From Candidatus Abyssobacteria bacterium SURF_5 (lineage in GTDB: Bacteria; Abyssobacteria; SURF-5), in the NCBI GenBank assembly GCA_003598085.1, contig QZKU01000004.1:1-64000 (forward strand): a stretch of 64,000 nt of DNA. Direction: 5' to 3'. Each line of letters begins with the position of its first letter. Within the stretch, counting starts at the first letter, position 1. Both the position numbers and the translations under genes were made by a program. The notes beneath the pieces are model-generated. The model made no database searches, was not told the DNA's origin, and was given only the letters and a program-made list of their open reading frames with translations. This document shows positions 36,227 through 43,402 of the stretch, one piece after another.

Positions 36227-39136
36227 CTATGCCTTTTGAACCTCAACCGTCACCGCCCGGTCAACAGGTTGAGTACACCAATTCCACCGGTAGTAGTTGA
36301 GGTGACCGTATCCAGCCGCCAAGTCCAGCCATTTTATCATACCGGGTATGGCCGCGTCATAACTCTTCCACTTCTCGAACTGGTACGGCTCCCAGGCATG
36401 GTAAATGATCACCTGCCCCGGCTGCAAATCGTTTTGCGAGCGAGCAGCCGAAGTGACCTTGACATGGACCTTGAAATCATCGAAATCATTGAAAACGCGA
36501 ACCAGGTCGCCGTCCTCAATCCCCCGTTTTTTGGCGTCCTCGGTGTTCATGAACATGAATGGTCGCCCCTGATGGGTGCGAGCGAGCACATCGTCGGTAA
36601 TCCAGATCGAGTGAACGCTCCACCGCTGGTGGCCGCTGGTCATGCGCAGCGGGTAGTTGCCGCCCATATTCGGGTTGTCCTTGTGGACCGGGAGCTGTTC
36701 TCCTGCCTCGATGAACCAGTCGTGATCGATATAGAAGGTGATCCTCCGGTTGTAGGTCGGATACGGTATCTTTTTTGGCCCGGTATGATATGTAAGCGGC
36801 ACGATCGGCTCGTCCGGCTTAATATCGGTCATGAGGTGCATCGCGATGACGTCGAGCTTCGAGACGCTCGTGAAGCGAACGATGCCGTCCTTGCGGAGGG
36901 ACTGAAGGTTTGTGCCTTCGGGCAGAGTACCGAGCGTCGCGCTCAGTTGAAGCGCATCATCGAGCGTTTCGTCGGCGGAATTTCTCTGCAGCGTCTGCCG
37001 TTCCACAAGCTTTGTCATGTCGAGCGTGGTGCCGGTTCGGGTCTTAAACTCTTTGATTCCCCGTTTTCCACAGATTTCCTGCACCTTGACGGCCAGGAGG
37101 CGGCCGACCTCCCATTCCTCTTTCCCCTCGCCGAATGGTTTCACCGCCCGTTCCGTCAGCGTGAGCCAGGGGACGTGGGGGGTCGGGAATCGCGTGTCGG
37201 TTTTCTCATAGAATCCGGCGCCGGGCAAGATCATATCGCTCATGAGAGCGGTCGTGCTCCAGCGTGTCTCGACGGCAAATATAAACTTGTACTGTTTCCA
37301 CAAACTTGGGTAGATATTGGTCAGCCAGCCGCGGTTTTTCCGCGCCGGGCTGGTCCCCTGATAGCAGTAAACAAGCGGTTTCTGATCTTTTGCCGGTCTG
37401 ATTAACCCGTCCCACCAGCCTTTCGCGACCGCCTCGTTGAAGTACTCGGCGAAGCTGCGTTTCATCGTGGGGCAGTGCCAGTCCTTCCGGTCCCAAGTAT
37501 CCTTATAGCCGGAATGGTAGTAGTAAAGGAAAACCGGCGGGACCATTCCGAGGCGCTCTCGGTCCGCCGTTCGCTCCATTTCGCGCTGGATCATCTCGTC
37601 AGTCAACGACGGATCCTTCGCCTTCAGCATGAATTTATCCACCCGCGACTCGCCGAACTGCCACAGAGAACTAAGCCCTCTCCGTTCGCGGATCATGAGA
37701 GCGGTCGCGCCGTCAAAGAGCGATTCGCTCCAGCCGCGGATGCCGCTCCCCTTGTTGCCGATGCTGCCCGTCAGCGCCAGCAGCAGGCACATGGCGCGCT
37801 CCATCAGATCGCCATGATAATACTTGGAAGAATTCCAGCCCACCAGCACCTGCACGTGGCCGCGTGCTCTCCACGCTTTTTCCGCGAGGCCGCGGATGGT
37901 ATCGGCATTGACGCCGGTCATTTTCGAGACCTGCTCCGGCTTGTAATCTCTCTCCAATTCTTCTTTGAGGAGATCGAAGACCGGCCGCACTTCCACCTTC
38001 TGCCCGTTATTGAGAGTGACGGTATACCGGCCTTCAAGAGCGGGATCGCATGGGAGCGCAAGCGTCTCGCGCGGCGCCTTCACCGGCGCATTCGTCTTGG
38101 TATCCCAGAAATACATCTGGTCTTCCCAACCGCTGCCGGTCATGTCGGTTTCGCGGAGAAACTTTTTGGTGTCCGACCTGACAAGCATTCCGAGGTCCGT
38201 TTGCTCCTTGATGAATGCCTTGTCGTATTTACCCTGAGAAATAAGCTGCTGCGCAAGAGCCAGTCCCAGAGCCGCATCGGCGCCAAACTCGATAGGAATC
38301 CATTCGTCGGCATGTACGGCCGATGGCGAATAGTCGGGAGCTATGGTGATCACTTCCGAGCCGTTGTAGCGGGCCTCGGAAATGAAGTGGTACGAGGGAA
38401 TGCGCGTGTACACCGGGTTCATATGCCAGATCAGCAGCAGTTTCCCGAAAAACCAGCCGTCAACAGAGTCGCAGAACTGGAATTTGCCGAACGTTTCGTA
38501 CACGCCTTTATTGAAGTCGCCGATAGTCGAGTTCAGGTCGAGTTCCGTTGCCCCGAGACCGCTGAAAAAGCGGAACATCGTGATCAGATGAATCCAGCCT
38601 CCGTTGCCAGGACCCGGCTCGTACACGATGGATTCGGTTCCATTGGCCTGAATGGCGTCAACCAACTGGGTGGCCACCTCGTTGATCGCCTCATCCCATG
38701 ATATCCGCTTCCACTTTCCCTCGCCCCGTTCGCCAACTCGCTTCATGGGGTACTTGACGCGGTCGGGATTGTACATCATATTGCTGTAAGAACAGCCTTT
38801 CTGGCAGCCGCGCGGGTTCCAATCAGGACCGGTCGCATCAACAACGGGATATTTTCCCGCTTGTTCTTCGCGCCACACGATCCCGTCTTTGGTGTATACG
38901 CGCCACAGGCAATTGCCGGGATAACAATCCACCAGGTGTGTTCCGTAAGTCACCTTGTCCCATTTCCACTCATCACGATGCAGCTTTTCCCAGCCGCTGT
39001 ACTTCCATTCTTGAAACACCTTCTCCGTCGCGTGCGCGGTTCCTCCCAGGAAGCCGAGTGAATCGAGCGAGAGCGCCAGCGCGGTCGTGCCGGTTATCTG
39101 CAGAAAACGGCGCCTCGTGAACCTGAAGTCCGACAT
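36227..39136 (-). CDS. Molybdopterin catalytic alpha subunit, ethylbenzene dehydrogenase / DMS dehydrogenase-like (969 aa)
   Basis: The start at 39136 has a strong AAGGAGG site and places a twin-arginine signal (TRRRFLQITG, residues 7-16) at the N-terminus. A longer frame from 39190 would bury it. The FS0 cluster ligands are His67, Cys71, Cys76 and Cys111 (H-x3-C-x4-C-x34-C). Asp207 in STIGDFNKG is the expected Mo ligand of type II DMSO reductases. Other family segments are NPRGCQKGCSYS, YEPGPGNGGWIHL and the MGD-binding C-terminus (PLRMTSGHQRWSVHS). Relatives hydroxylate hydrocarbons or steroid side chains with water, or oxidise/reduce S, Se and Cl compounds. The neighbouring alcohol dehydrogenase makes a hydroxylase plausible. 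Substrate unknown; periplasmic. Confidence 0.9.
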   Translation of the reverse strand: MSDFRFTRRRFLQITGTTALALSLDSLGFLGGTAHATEKVFQEWKYSGWEKLHRDEWKWDKVTYGTHLVDCYPGNCLWRVYTKDGIVWREEQAGKYPVVDATGPDWNPRGCQKGCSYSNMMYNPDRVKYPMKRVGERGEGKWKRISWDEAINEVATQLVDAIQANGTESIVYEPGPGNGGWIHLITMFRFFSGLGATELDLNSTIGDFNKGVYETFGKFQFCDSVDGWFFGKLLLIWHMNPVYTRIPSYHFISEARYNGSEVITIAPDYSPSAVHADEWIPIEFGADAALGLALAQQLISQGKYDKAFIKEQTDLGMLVRSDTKKFLRETDMTGSGWEDQMYFWDTKTNAPVKAPRETLALPCDPALEGRYTVTLNNGQKVEVRPVFDLLKEELERDYKPEQVSKMTGVNADTIRGLAEKAWRARGHVQVLVGWNSSKYYHGDLMERAMCLLLALTGSIGNKGSGIRGWSESLFDGATALMIRERRGLSSLWQFGESRVDKFMLKAKDPSLTDEMIQREMERTADRERLGMVPPVFLYYYHSGYKDTWDRKDWHCPTMKRSFAEYFNEAVAKGWWDGLIRPAKDQKPLVYCYQGTSPARKNRGWLTNIYPSLWKQYKFIFAVETRWSTTALMSDMILPGAGFYEKTDTRFPTPHVPWLTLTERAVKPFGEGKEEWEVGRLLAVKVQEICGKRGIKEFKTRTGTTLDMTKLVERQTLQRNSADETLDDALQLSATLGTLPEGTNLQSLRKDGIVRFTSVSKLDVIAMHLMTDIKPDEPIVPLTYHTGPKKIPYPTYNRRITFYIDHDWFIEAGEQLPVHKDNPNMGGNYPLRMTSGHQRWSVHSIWITDDVLARTHQGRPFMFMNTEDAKKRGIEDGDLVRVFNDFDDFKVHVKVTSAARSQNDLQPGQVIIYHAWEPYQFEKWKSYDAAIPGMIKWLDLAAGYGHLNYYRWNWCTQPVDRAVTVEVQKA

Positions 39137-39186
39137 AAGAACCTCCTTACCCAATGCTTCGGCCGCATCCCCGGGCGACCAACCGA

Positions 39187-40263
39187 TCAAGGCGTCAAGG
39201 CAATCTTGATCACATCATCCGAACGTTTCTGGAACATCTCGTAACCCTTGACTCCCTCCTCCAATGACATCCTGTGTGTAATCAGGGGGGTCGCGTCCAG
39301 CAGGCCTGCTTCTATTAGCCTGAGGAGCCGGTCCATGTGAACCACATTGACAAGCCCCATGCTGACCCCGATGTTCTTGATCGAGAGCTGCGGCATCATG
39401 AGTTCCTGCGGATCCTCGAAAATGCCGATGATCGACACGTTGCCGCCGGGTCTGACAGCCTGGAAACAGGCGTCAAAGGTCGATTTTATCCCCACGGCTT
39501 CGATTACAACATCGGCGCCGCATCGGCTTTTCACCTGCTCCAGGATATCACGCGGGGCGCCTCCCGTTAGTTCCTGTATCTCATGAATAACATCCTTTTT
39601 GCCCGGGTCGATTGTATGCGTGGCTCCAAGGGCTCTGGCCACTTTGAGACGGCCGGGAATGGGGTCGACCGCGATCAATTTTGCGGGGCTGAATAAAGTC
39701 GCGCATGCAATCGCGCAGAGGCCTACCGGCCCGGCTCCGAAGACAACGACGCTGTCGCCCGGACAGATTTTCCCGTTAATGACGCCGAAATATCCGGTCG
39801 AAAGGATGTCTCCCACCAGCAACACTTGCTCGTCCGACAGCGAAGGTGGAATCTTGTGCATCCCAAGTTGGGCGTAAGGCACGCGAATATACTCGGCTTG
39901 CGCTCCGTCGAAGTTTCCAAGGAAAGGACCACAGCCAAAAACGCCTCCTTTTTTGCATTTGGCCGCCAGCCCTTTTTGGCACATCTCGCACTTGCCGCAC
40001 TGCACTGTGCACGCGACCGCCACGCGGTCACCGGGGGCAAATCCGTCAATGCCCTCGCCGCATTCTTCCACCACACCCACAAATTCGTGGCCGAGGATAG
40101 TGCCCGGCATCATCGGAGCGGCGCCGTGAATCATGTGAATGTCGCTCCCGCATATGCTGGACAGAGTTACTTTTACAATGGCGTCATCGGGATGCTCGAT
40201 TGAGGGTTTTTCGACATCTGCGACGGCGACTTGATTGATTTCTTCAAAGATGATCGCCTTCAT
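39187..40263 (-). CDS. Zinc-dependent medium-chain alcohol dehydrogenase
   Basis: This 358-residue MDR enzyme shows catalytic zinc ligands Cys38 (SSICGSD) and His59-Glu60 (ILGHEFVG), and structural zinc ligands Cys89, Cys92, Cys95 and Cys103 (CGKCEMCQKGLAAKC). The NAD(P)-binding loop is VVVFGAGPVGLCAI. It would oxidise a secondary or primary alcohol in the cytoplasm. Its place directly before the Mo-hydroxylase gene suggests that the hydroxylation product is its substrate, as 1-phenylethanol is in ethylbenzene degradation (there an SDR enzyme does the step). It overlaps the ferredoxin stop by four bases (ATGA), which points to translational coupling. The alpha subunit starts 50 bases downstream of its stop. 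Confidence 0.92.
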   Translation of the reverse strand: MKAIIFEEINQVAVADVEKPSIEHPDDAIVKVTLSSICGSDIHMIHGAAPMMPGTILGHEFVGVVEECGEGIDGFAPGDRVAVACTVQCGKCEMCQKGLAAKCKKGGVFGCGPFLGNFDGAQAEYIRVPYAQLGMHKIPPSLSDEQVLLVGDILSTGYFGVINGKICPGDSVVVFGAGPVGLCAIACATLFSPAKLIAVDPIPGRLKVARALGATHTIDPGKKDVIHEIQELTGGAPRDILEQVKSRCGADVVIEAVGIKSTFDACFQAVRPGGNVSIIGIFEDPQELMMPQLSIKNIGVSMGLVNVVHMDRLLRLIEAGLLDATPLITHRMSLEEGVKGYEMFQKRSDDVIKIALTP

Positions 40264-40553
40264 GGCTCTCCGTCACTCAAAGGAACCATAGTGATGGCAT
40301 TCCATGGACATCCTTCAATATAGGCGCCGAGAGGTCCGCGCGTGACACAGTTGCGGCATCCGATGCATTTTTCCGGGTTGACCCGCATCCTTTTGAAGAG
40401 GAAGCTGCTGTCATCATCCACAAGTTCGAGAGCTCCGTCGGTCGGACAGAACATGGCGCAAACGGGAGAGCCCGCACATCCCGTGCACAAATCACCGATA
40501 CAAGCAACCTGACGTCTCCGCGCCACGACCGGTCGTCCTCCGGCAACAATCAT
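40260..40553 (-). CDS. Two-cluster 4Fe-4S ferredoxin-like protein
   Basis: The 97-residue protein has two cysteine groups. The first is CTGCAGSPVCAMFC (with a preceding CIGDLC). The second is CIGCRNCVTRGPLGAYIEGC, an expanded ferredoxin motif with a long insertion before the last cysteine and a following PWNAI. This is like the HycB/PhsB-type electron-transfer domains, but very short. No signal peptide is seen, so it is probably cytoplasmic. It overlaps both neighbours by four bases: its ATG with the Rieske stop, and its stop with the dehydrogenase ATG. That tight coupling suggests it works with the alcohol dehydrogenase or the Rieske protein, perhaps as an electron carrier. Confidence 0.8.
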   Translation of the reverse strand: MIVAGGRPVVARRRQVACIGDLCTGCAGSPVCAMFCPTDGALELVDDDSSFLFKRMRVNPEKCIGCRNCVTRGPLGAYIEGCPWNAITMVPLSDGEP

Positions 40554-41116
40554 ACCTTAATGAATACTTCCTGCTTTTCAAATTCTTCAATTGTGAAAAT
40601 CTGACTCGTGTCGACAACGAGATTGCCGCGGGTATTCTGAGAAATTTTCAGCCGGTCGAGCGGACGAGGAGCGGGTCCGGCGAAATTGACGCCGTTTGAA
40701 TAAAACTGGCTTCCATGGCAGGGACATTTGTAGATGCCGAGACCGGGAAACCAGTTGACCGTACATCCCAGATGCGTGCAGCGCGCAAAGAGCGCATAGA
40801 TGCGTGAGGCCTCGCGAATAACAAAAAACCGTTGCTCCGTCTTCCACCGCGGTTCCACGAAAACGACGCCGTACGCGTCGGGATCGGCGCCTGACGAAAA
40901 ATTATCTATAGTGCCGATTTCAAATATGCTCGGGGGATGGAATACTACGGTGGGAGAAAAGAAACGAACGGTCTGGATGGCGCCCGCACCGGAAAGAGCA
41001 AAAAGCGAGCCCCAACCGATAACCGAAAGGCTCTTGTGCAAGAGTTCGCGCCTGCTGAGCCCTTCTGACATCGCTCTCACTTTATCACCAGCAGTTGAGC
41101 CGGCTTCCATAACCAC
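40550..41116 (-). CDS. Rieske 2Fe-2S protein of a bc-type complex
   Basis: The 188-residue protein holds both Rieske boxes: CTHLGC (Cys113, His115, Cys118) and CPCHGS (Cys131, Cys133, His134). A twin-arginine-like SRRELL (residues 21-26) and a hydrophobic helix (about 30-50, SVIGWGSLFALSGAGA) form an uncleaved Tat anchor as in other Rieske subunits. A GAGPAPRPLDRLKI segment follows the second box, as usual. GTG at 41116 is four bases from AAGGAG; ATG at 41110 or 41071 are alternatives. The cytochrome b genes are 7 kb downstream in the same operon, separated by the hydroxylase genes, which is unusual. It follows the MerR-like regulator by 35 bases. Confidence 0.9.
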   Translation of the reverse strand: MVMEAGSTAGDKVRAMSEGLSRRELLHKSLSVIGWGSLFALSGAGAIQTVRFFSPTVVFHPPSIFEIGTIDNFSSGADPDAYGVVFVEPRWKTEQRFFVIREASRIYALFARCTHLGCTVNWFPGLGIYKCPCHGSQFYSNGVNFAGPAPRPLDRLKISQNTRGNLVVDTSQIFTIEEFEKQEVFIKV

Positions 41117-41151
41117 TCATCTCCTTGACGGCCAAAGCGCGAGTCTAAGCT

Positions 41152-41898
41152 CTATAGCTGTCGTTGAGGGTCGAGCTCGCGGCCGATTTTTAAAATCATC
41201 CGTTTGCGAAGCAAGCCGATTAGGGTGTTGAGCAGATTGATGCCGTTCTCCGCCATATTCACCATCTCATCGGGAGACATCCTGCCGGTTACCGTTTTCG
41301 AAAAGAACCGCACTTCCTGCCGCGCGAGAACCTCGATCAGGTCGACATATATCTTGATGAACTCGGAATTGAATCCCGCTTCCTCCGTGTAACCGGCATC
41401 GCGTAGCTTCCTCAGAATCTCGATAATCCTTACCGAATCCTCGTCAAAGCGGCCATCCAATTTGCGCCAGATGATGCCCACCCGCTCCATCTCCAGCACC
41501 TCTTCCTTCGAGACACCCGTCAGCTCACACAGAGCTTTCAGGTCGGGTGGATCAAACTTTGGCAGGGTGGAGATATTCTTGAAAAGCCTTCCCTCGAGTT
41601 CCAGAATCGTCTTGATTTCCTGAGTGTCCATCGAGCTTTCGCCTTGCTCGAGAATTTGCTTGATGATGCTCAGGGGGAAGTAACGCTTCTCTTGCAGCTC
41701 ACGAATCAATCGGATACGCTGCACATAGCTCTGGTCGTAGTAGGCCATGTTGCGATGCGTCTTGAGCGGCCTCGGAAGGAGGCCTTCGTTGATATAATAC
41801 CGAATGGTGCCGGGCGGTACGCCGGTAAGTCTGGAGAGCTCGTGCATCTTGAGGAGCTTCTGCTTGTGGGCTGGCTTATTTTTTGTGATCGGGGTCAT
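41152..41898 (-). CDS. MerR-family transcriptional regulator
   Basis: The 248-residue protein has the MerR winged helix: MHELSRLTGVPPGTIRYYIN (residues 18-37), then NEGLLPRPLKTHRNMAYYD and VQRIRLIRELQEKRYFPL. The C-terminal 160 residues are longer than the metal sensors and lack their cysteines. They may bind an organic ligand. It is the first gene of the Rieske/Mo-hydroxylase operon, so it probably controls that operon and itself. A TTGACA-17-TAATTT promoter (41949-41977) and a palindrome TTTAC-AAA-GTAAA (41911-41923) lie directly upstream. No clear ribosome binding site precedes the ATG at 41898. Confidence 0.88.
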   Translation of the reverse strand: MTPITKNKPAHKQKLLKMHELSRLTGVPPGTIRYYINEGLLPRPLKTHRNMAYYDQSYVQRIRLIRELQEKRYFPLSIIKQILEQGESSMDTQEIKTILELEGRLFKNISTLPKFDPPDLKALCELTGVSKEEVLEMERVGIIWRKLDGRFDEDSVRIIEILRKLRDAGYTEEAGFNSEFIKIYVDLIEVLARQEVRFFSKTVTGRMSPDEMVNMAENGINLLNTLIGLLRKRMILKIGRELDPQRQL

Positions 41899-41910
41899 GC
41901 TGCACGATCA

Positions 41911-41923
41911 TTTACAAAGTAAA
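41911..41923. promoter_or_regulatory. Palindromic operator candidate TTTAC-AAA-GTAAA
   Basis: A perfect 5-bp inverted repeat with a 3-base centre lies between the promoter of the MerR-like gene and its start codon, about 20-30 bases after the expected transcription start. An autoregulatory site is a natural reading; MerR proteins usually bind between -35 and -10, so this is tentative. Confidence 0.4.
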
Positions 41924-41948
41924 CAGTATTACTGCGTACGTTGCCCAT

Positions 41949-41977
41949 AAATTACCACATGGCAGTGGCTTTGTCAA
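41949..41977 (-). promoter_or_regulatory. Sigma-70-type promoter of the MerR-Rieske-Mo-hydroxylase operon
   Basis: On the minus strand TTGACA (41977-41972) and TAATTT (41954-41949) are separated by 17 bases. The ATG of the regulator is about 50 bases downstream. A normal 17-base spacer argues against classical MerR spacer activation at this promoter. Confidence 0.65.
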
Positions 41978-42200
41978 GCACAAAATTTCGACTTCCGCCT
42001 CGAAAAAGGGCGCAACTTTCGGAAAATCAAGGACTTACTGATTAACATTTTTTTTATGAATCTAATTCACAATCGCCTTCCGGCGACCCCCAAATTGTGG
42101 GTCTGGTGCGGGAAGAGGAACTGCGTGAGAAGCACCTCGCGCACTGGGCCACCCATGATATCTTTGGCTCTCAAGCTGTATCGATCTCCGGCGCGCCTTT

Positions 42201-42228
42201 TTGGTAATTGCGAGTGTCAAGTTATAAT
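42201..42228 (+). promoter_or_regulatory. Possible promoter for the EamA transporter
   Basis: TTGGTA (42201-42206) and TATAAT (42223-42228) are 16 bases apart. A second TATAAT in the same GTTATAATCTC context occurs at 42296-42301, without a good -35 box. Confidence 0.35.
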
Positions 42229-42335
42229 CTCCCAGATGGCTTAACACTCCCCTGCTCGGCAAAAATATTCGACCGCTTCAGTCCCCGCAGTATGTTATAA
42301 TCTCTCTGTTTTGAAGGAGGTTGTTCGTTCAAGGA

Positions 42336-43307
42336 ATGCATACGCGATATCTTGAAATTGAGAGGCGGCAACGCCGGCTGCACGTGGCCGCGCTCGGGCA
42401 AATGTTGGTTGTGACGCTGCTGTGGTCTTCGTCATTCCCCATCCACAAGATTCTCCTGAATCAAGGAATGCCTCCTCTGACGCTGGCAGGATATCGGTAC
42501 TTTGCGGCAGCACTCGTCCTGGCGGCCGCTCTCTGGCTGAACAGCGGCAATGGATGGCTTCGGCAGAAAGAGAATGAAGTGGCTGGCGCAGAATCCTCCC
42601 TTTCTCTTTTGGCTGTCCTTGCTGCCGTCGGGCTCTTCATGTATGGAGCCCAGGGCATCCACATGATTGCGCTTTCGATTTTGACTGCGTCCGATTCCGG
42701 TCTGGTGAGCATGACGTGGGCGCCGATTGCGGTCGTCCTTTTTACTCTTGCGCTGGAAAGACGGCTCCCGCGTCCGGTCCAGCTCAGCGGGTTGGCTCTT
42801 GTTCTCCTCGGGCTGTATTCATACTTCCCGCTGCGCTTGCAGAGCGTGCGCCTTCTCGGAATCGGACTCAATGTCATCTCTTCTTCAACATGGGCGCTCG
42901 CCGTCATTCTTACGCATCGCACCCTGAGCCATACTCGTGTCTCTTCACTCAGGCTGACGGCTGTATCCATGCTCGCGGGAAGCTCGCTTCTTCTGATCGC
43001 GGCGCTGGCTCATGACGGCGCCTACATCCCGACCATATGGCAAGCGATGTGGCTCGCGTATCTGGCAACGGTAAATACCGCGTTCGGTTTTGCGCTTTAC
43101 AACCACACCATGAGGGTGCTCGGCCCATTCGAGTTAATTGTTTTCCAGGATTCGATGATCATCCAGATCGGCATCTTTTCGGCGGTTTTCCTCGGGGAAA
43201 TGATAACGCCGGCGATGGCGCTCGGCATGTTCTTTGTAACGATTGGAATCGCGGTCGTACAGATTTTTGCGCCGGGCGCCCGAGCGGCGGCACGCCTTGA
43301 CGAGTGA
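42336..43307 (+). CDS. EamA/DMT-superfamily transporter
   Basis: The 323-residue protein has about ten transmembrane helices in two EamA repeats. The first begins LGQMLVVTLLWSSSFPIHKILL with the family's typical WSxxF...K, and the second begins near NVISSSTWALAVILTHR. An AAGGAGG site at 42314-42320 lies 15 bases before this ATG, a long spacing; a TTG at 42321 is in frame but too close. Members export or import amino acids, sugars or other small metabolites. The next gene, an IlvD-type dehydratase, starts 95 bases downstream and may be cotranscribed. Confidence 0.85.
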   Translation: MHTRYLEIERRQRRLHVAALGQMLVVTLLWSSSFPIHKILLNQGMPPLTLAGYRYFAAALVLAAALWLNSGNGWLRQKENEVAGAESSLSLLAVLAAVGLFMYGAQGIHMIALSILTASDSGLVSMTWAPIAVVLFTLALERRLPRPVQLSGLALVLLGLYSYFPLRLQSVRLLGIGLNVISSSTWALAVILTHRTLSHTRVSSLRLTAVSMLAGSSLLLIAALAHDGAYIPTIWQAMWLAYLATVNTAFGFALYNHTMRVLGPFELIVFQDSMIIQIGIFSAVFLGEMITPAMALGMFFVTIGIAVVQIFAPGARAAARLDE

Positions 43308-43402
43308 AATTTTCATGCAAATCCATCTCAGAGGTATTGGTTCTTCCACAGAAGAAAACAGGCATATTCGTTTCGGAGCAATTTGCGATGAAGGAGGTTG
43401 CG

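Larger units (their letters stand above)
41899..42335. other. Divergent regulatory region between MerR operon and EamA transporter
   Basis: This stretch has no gene. It carries the operon promoter and palindrome on the left and two GTTATAATCTC boxes (about 42221 and 42295) on the right. Confidence 0.5.

Noticed and set aside
36062-38701. Two long plus-strand open frames opposite the Mo alpha subunit
   Set aside because: They are antisense to a protein with a Tat signal, FS0 ligands and Mo ligand; neither shows a recognisable motif.
39137-39190. Earlier start of the Mo alpha subunit at 39190
   Set aside because: It overlaps the dehydrogenase stop, would bury the twin-arginine signal 18 residues inside and lacks a ribosome binding site, while AAGGAGG precedes 39136.
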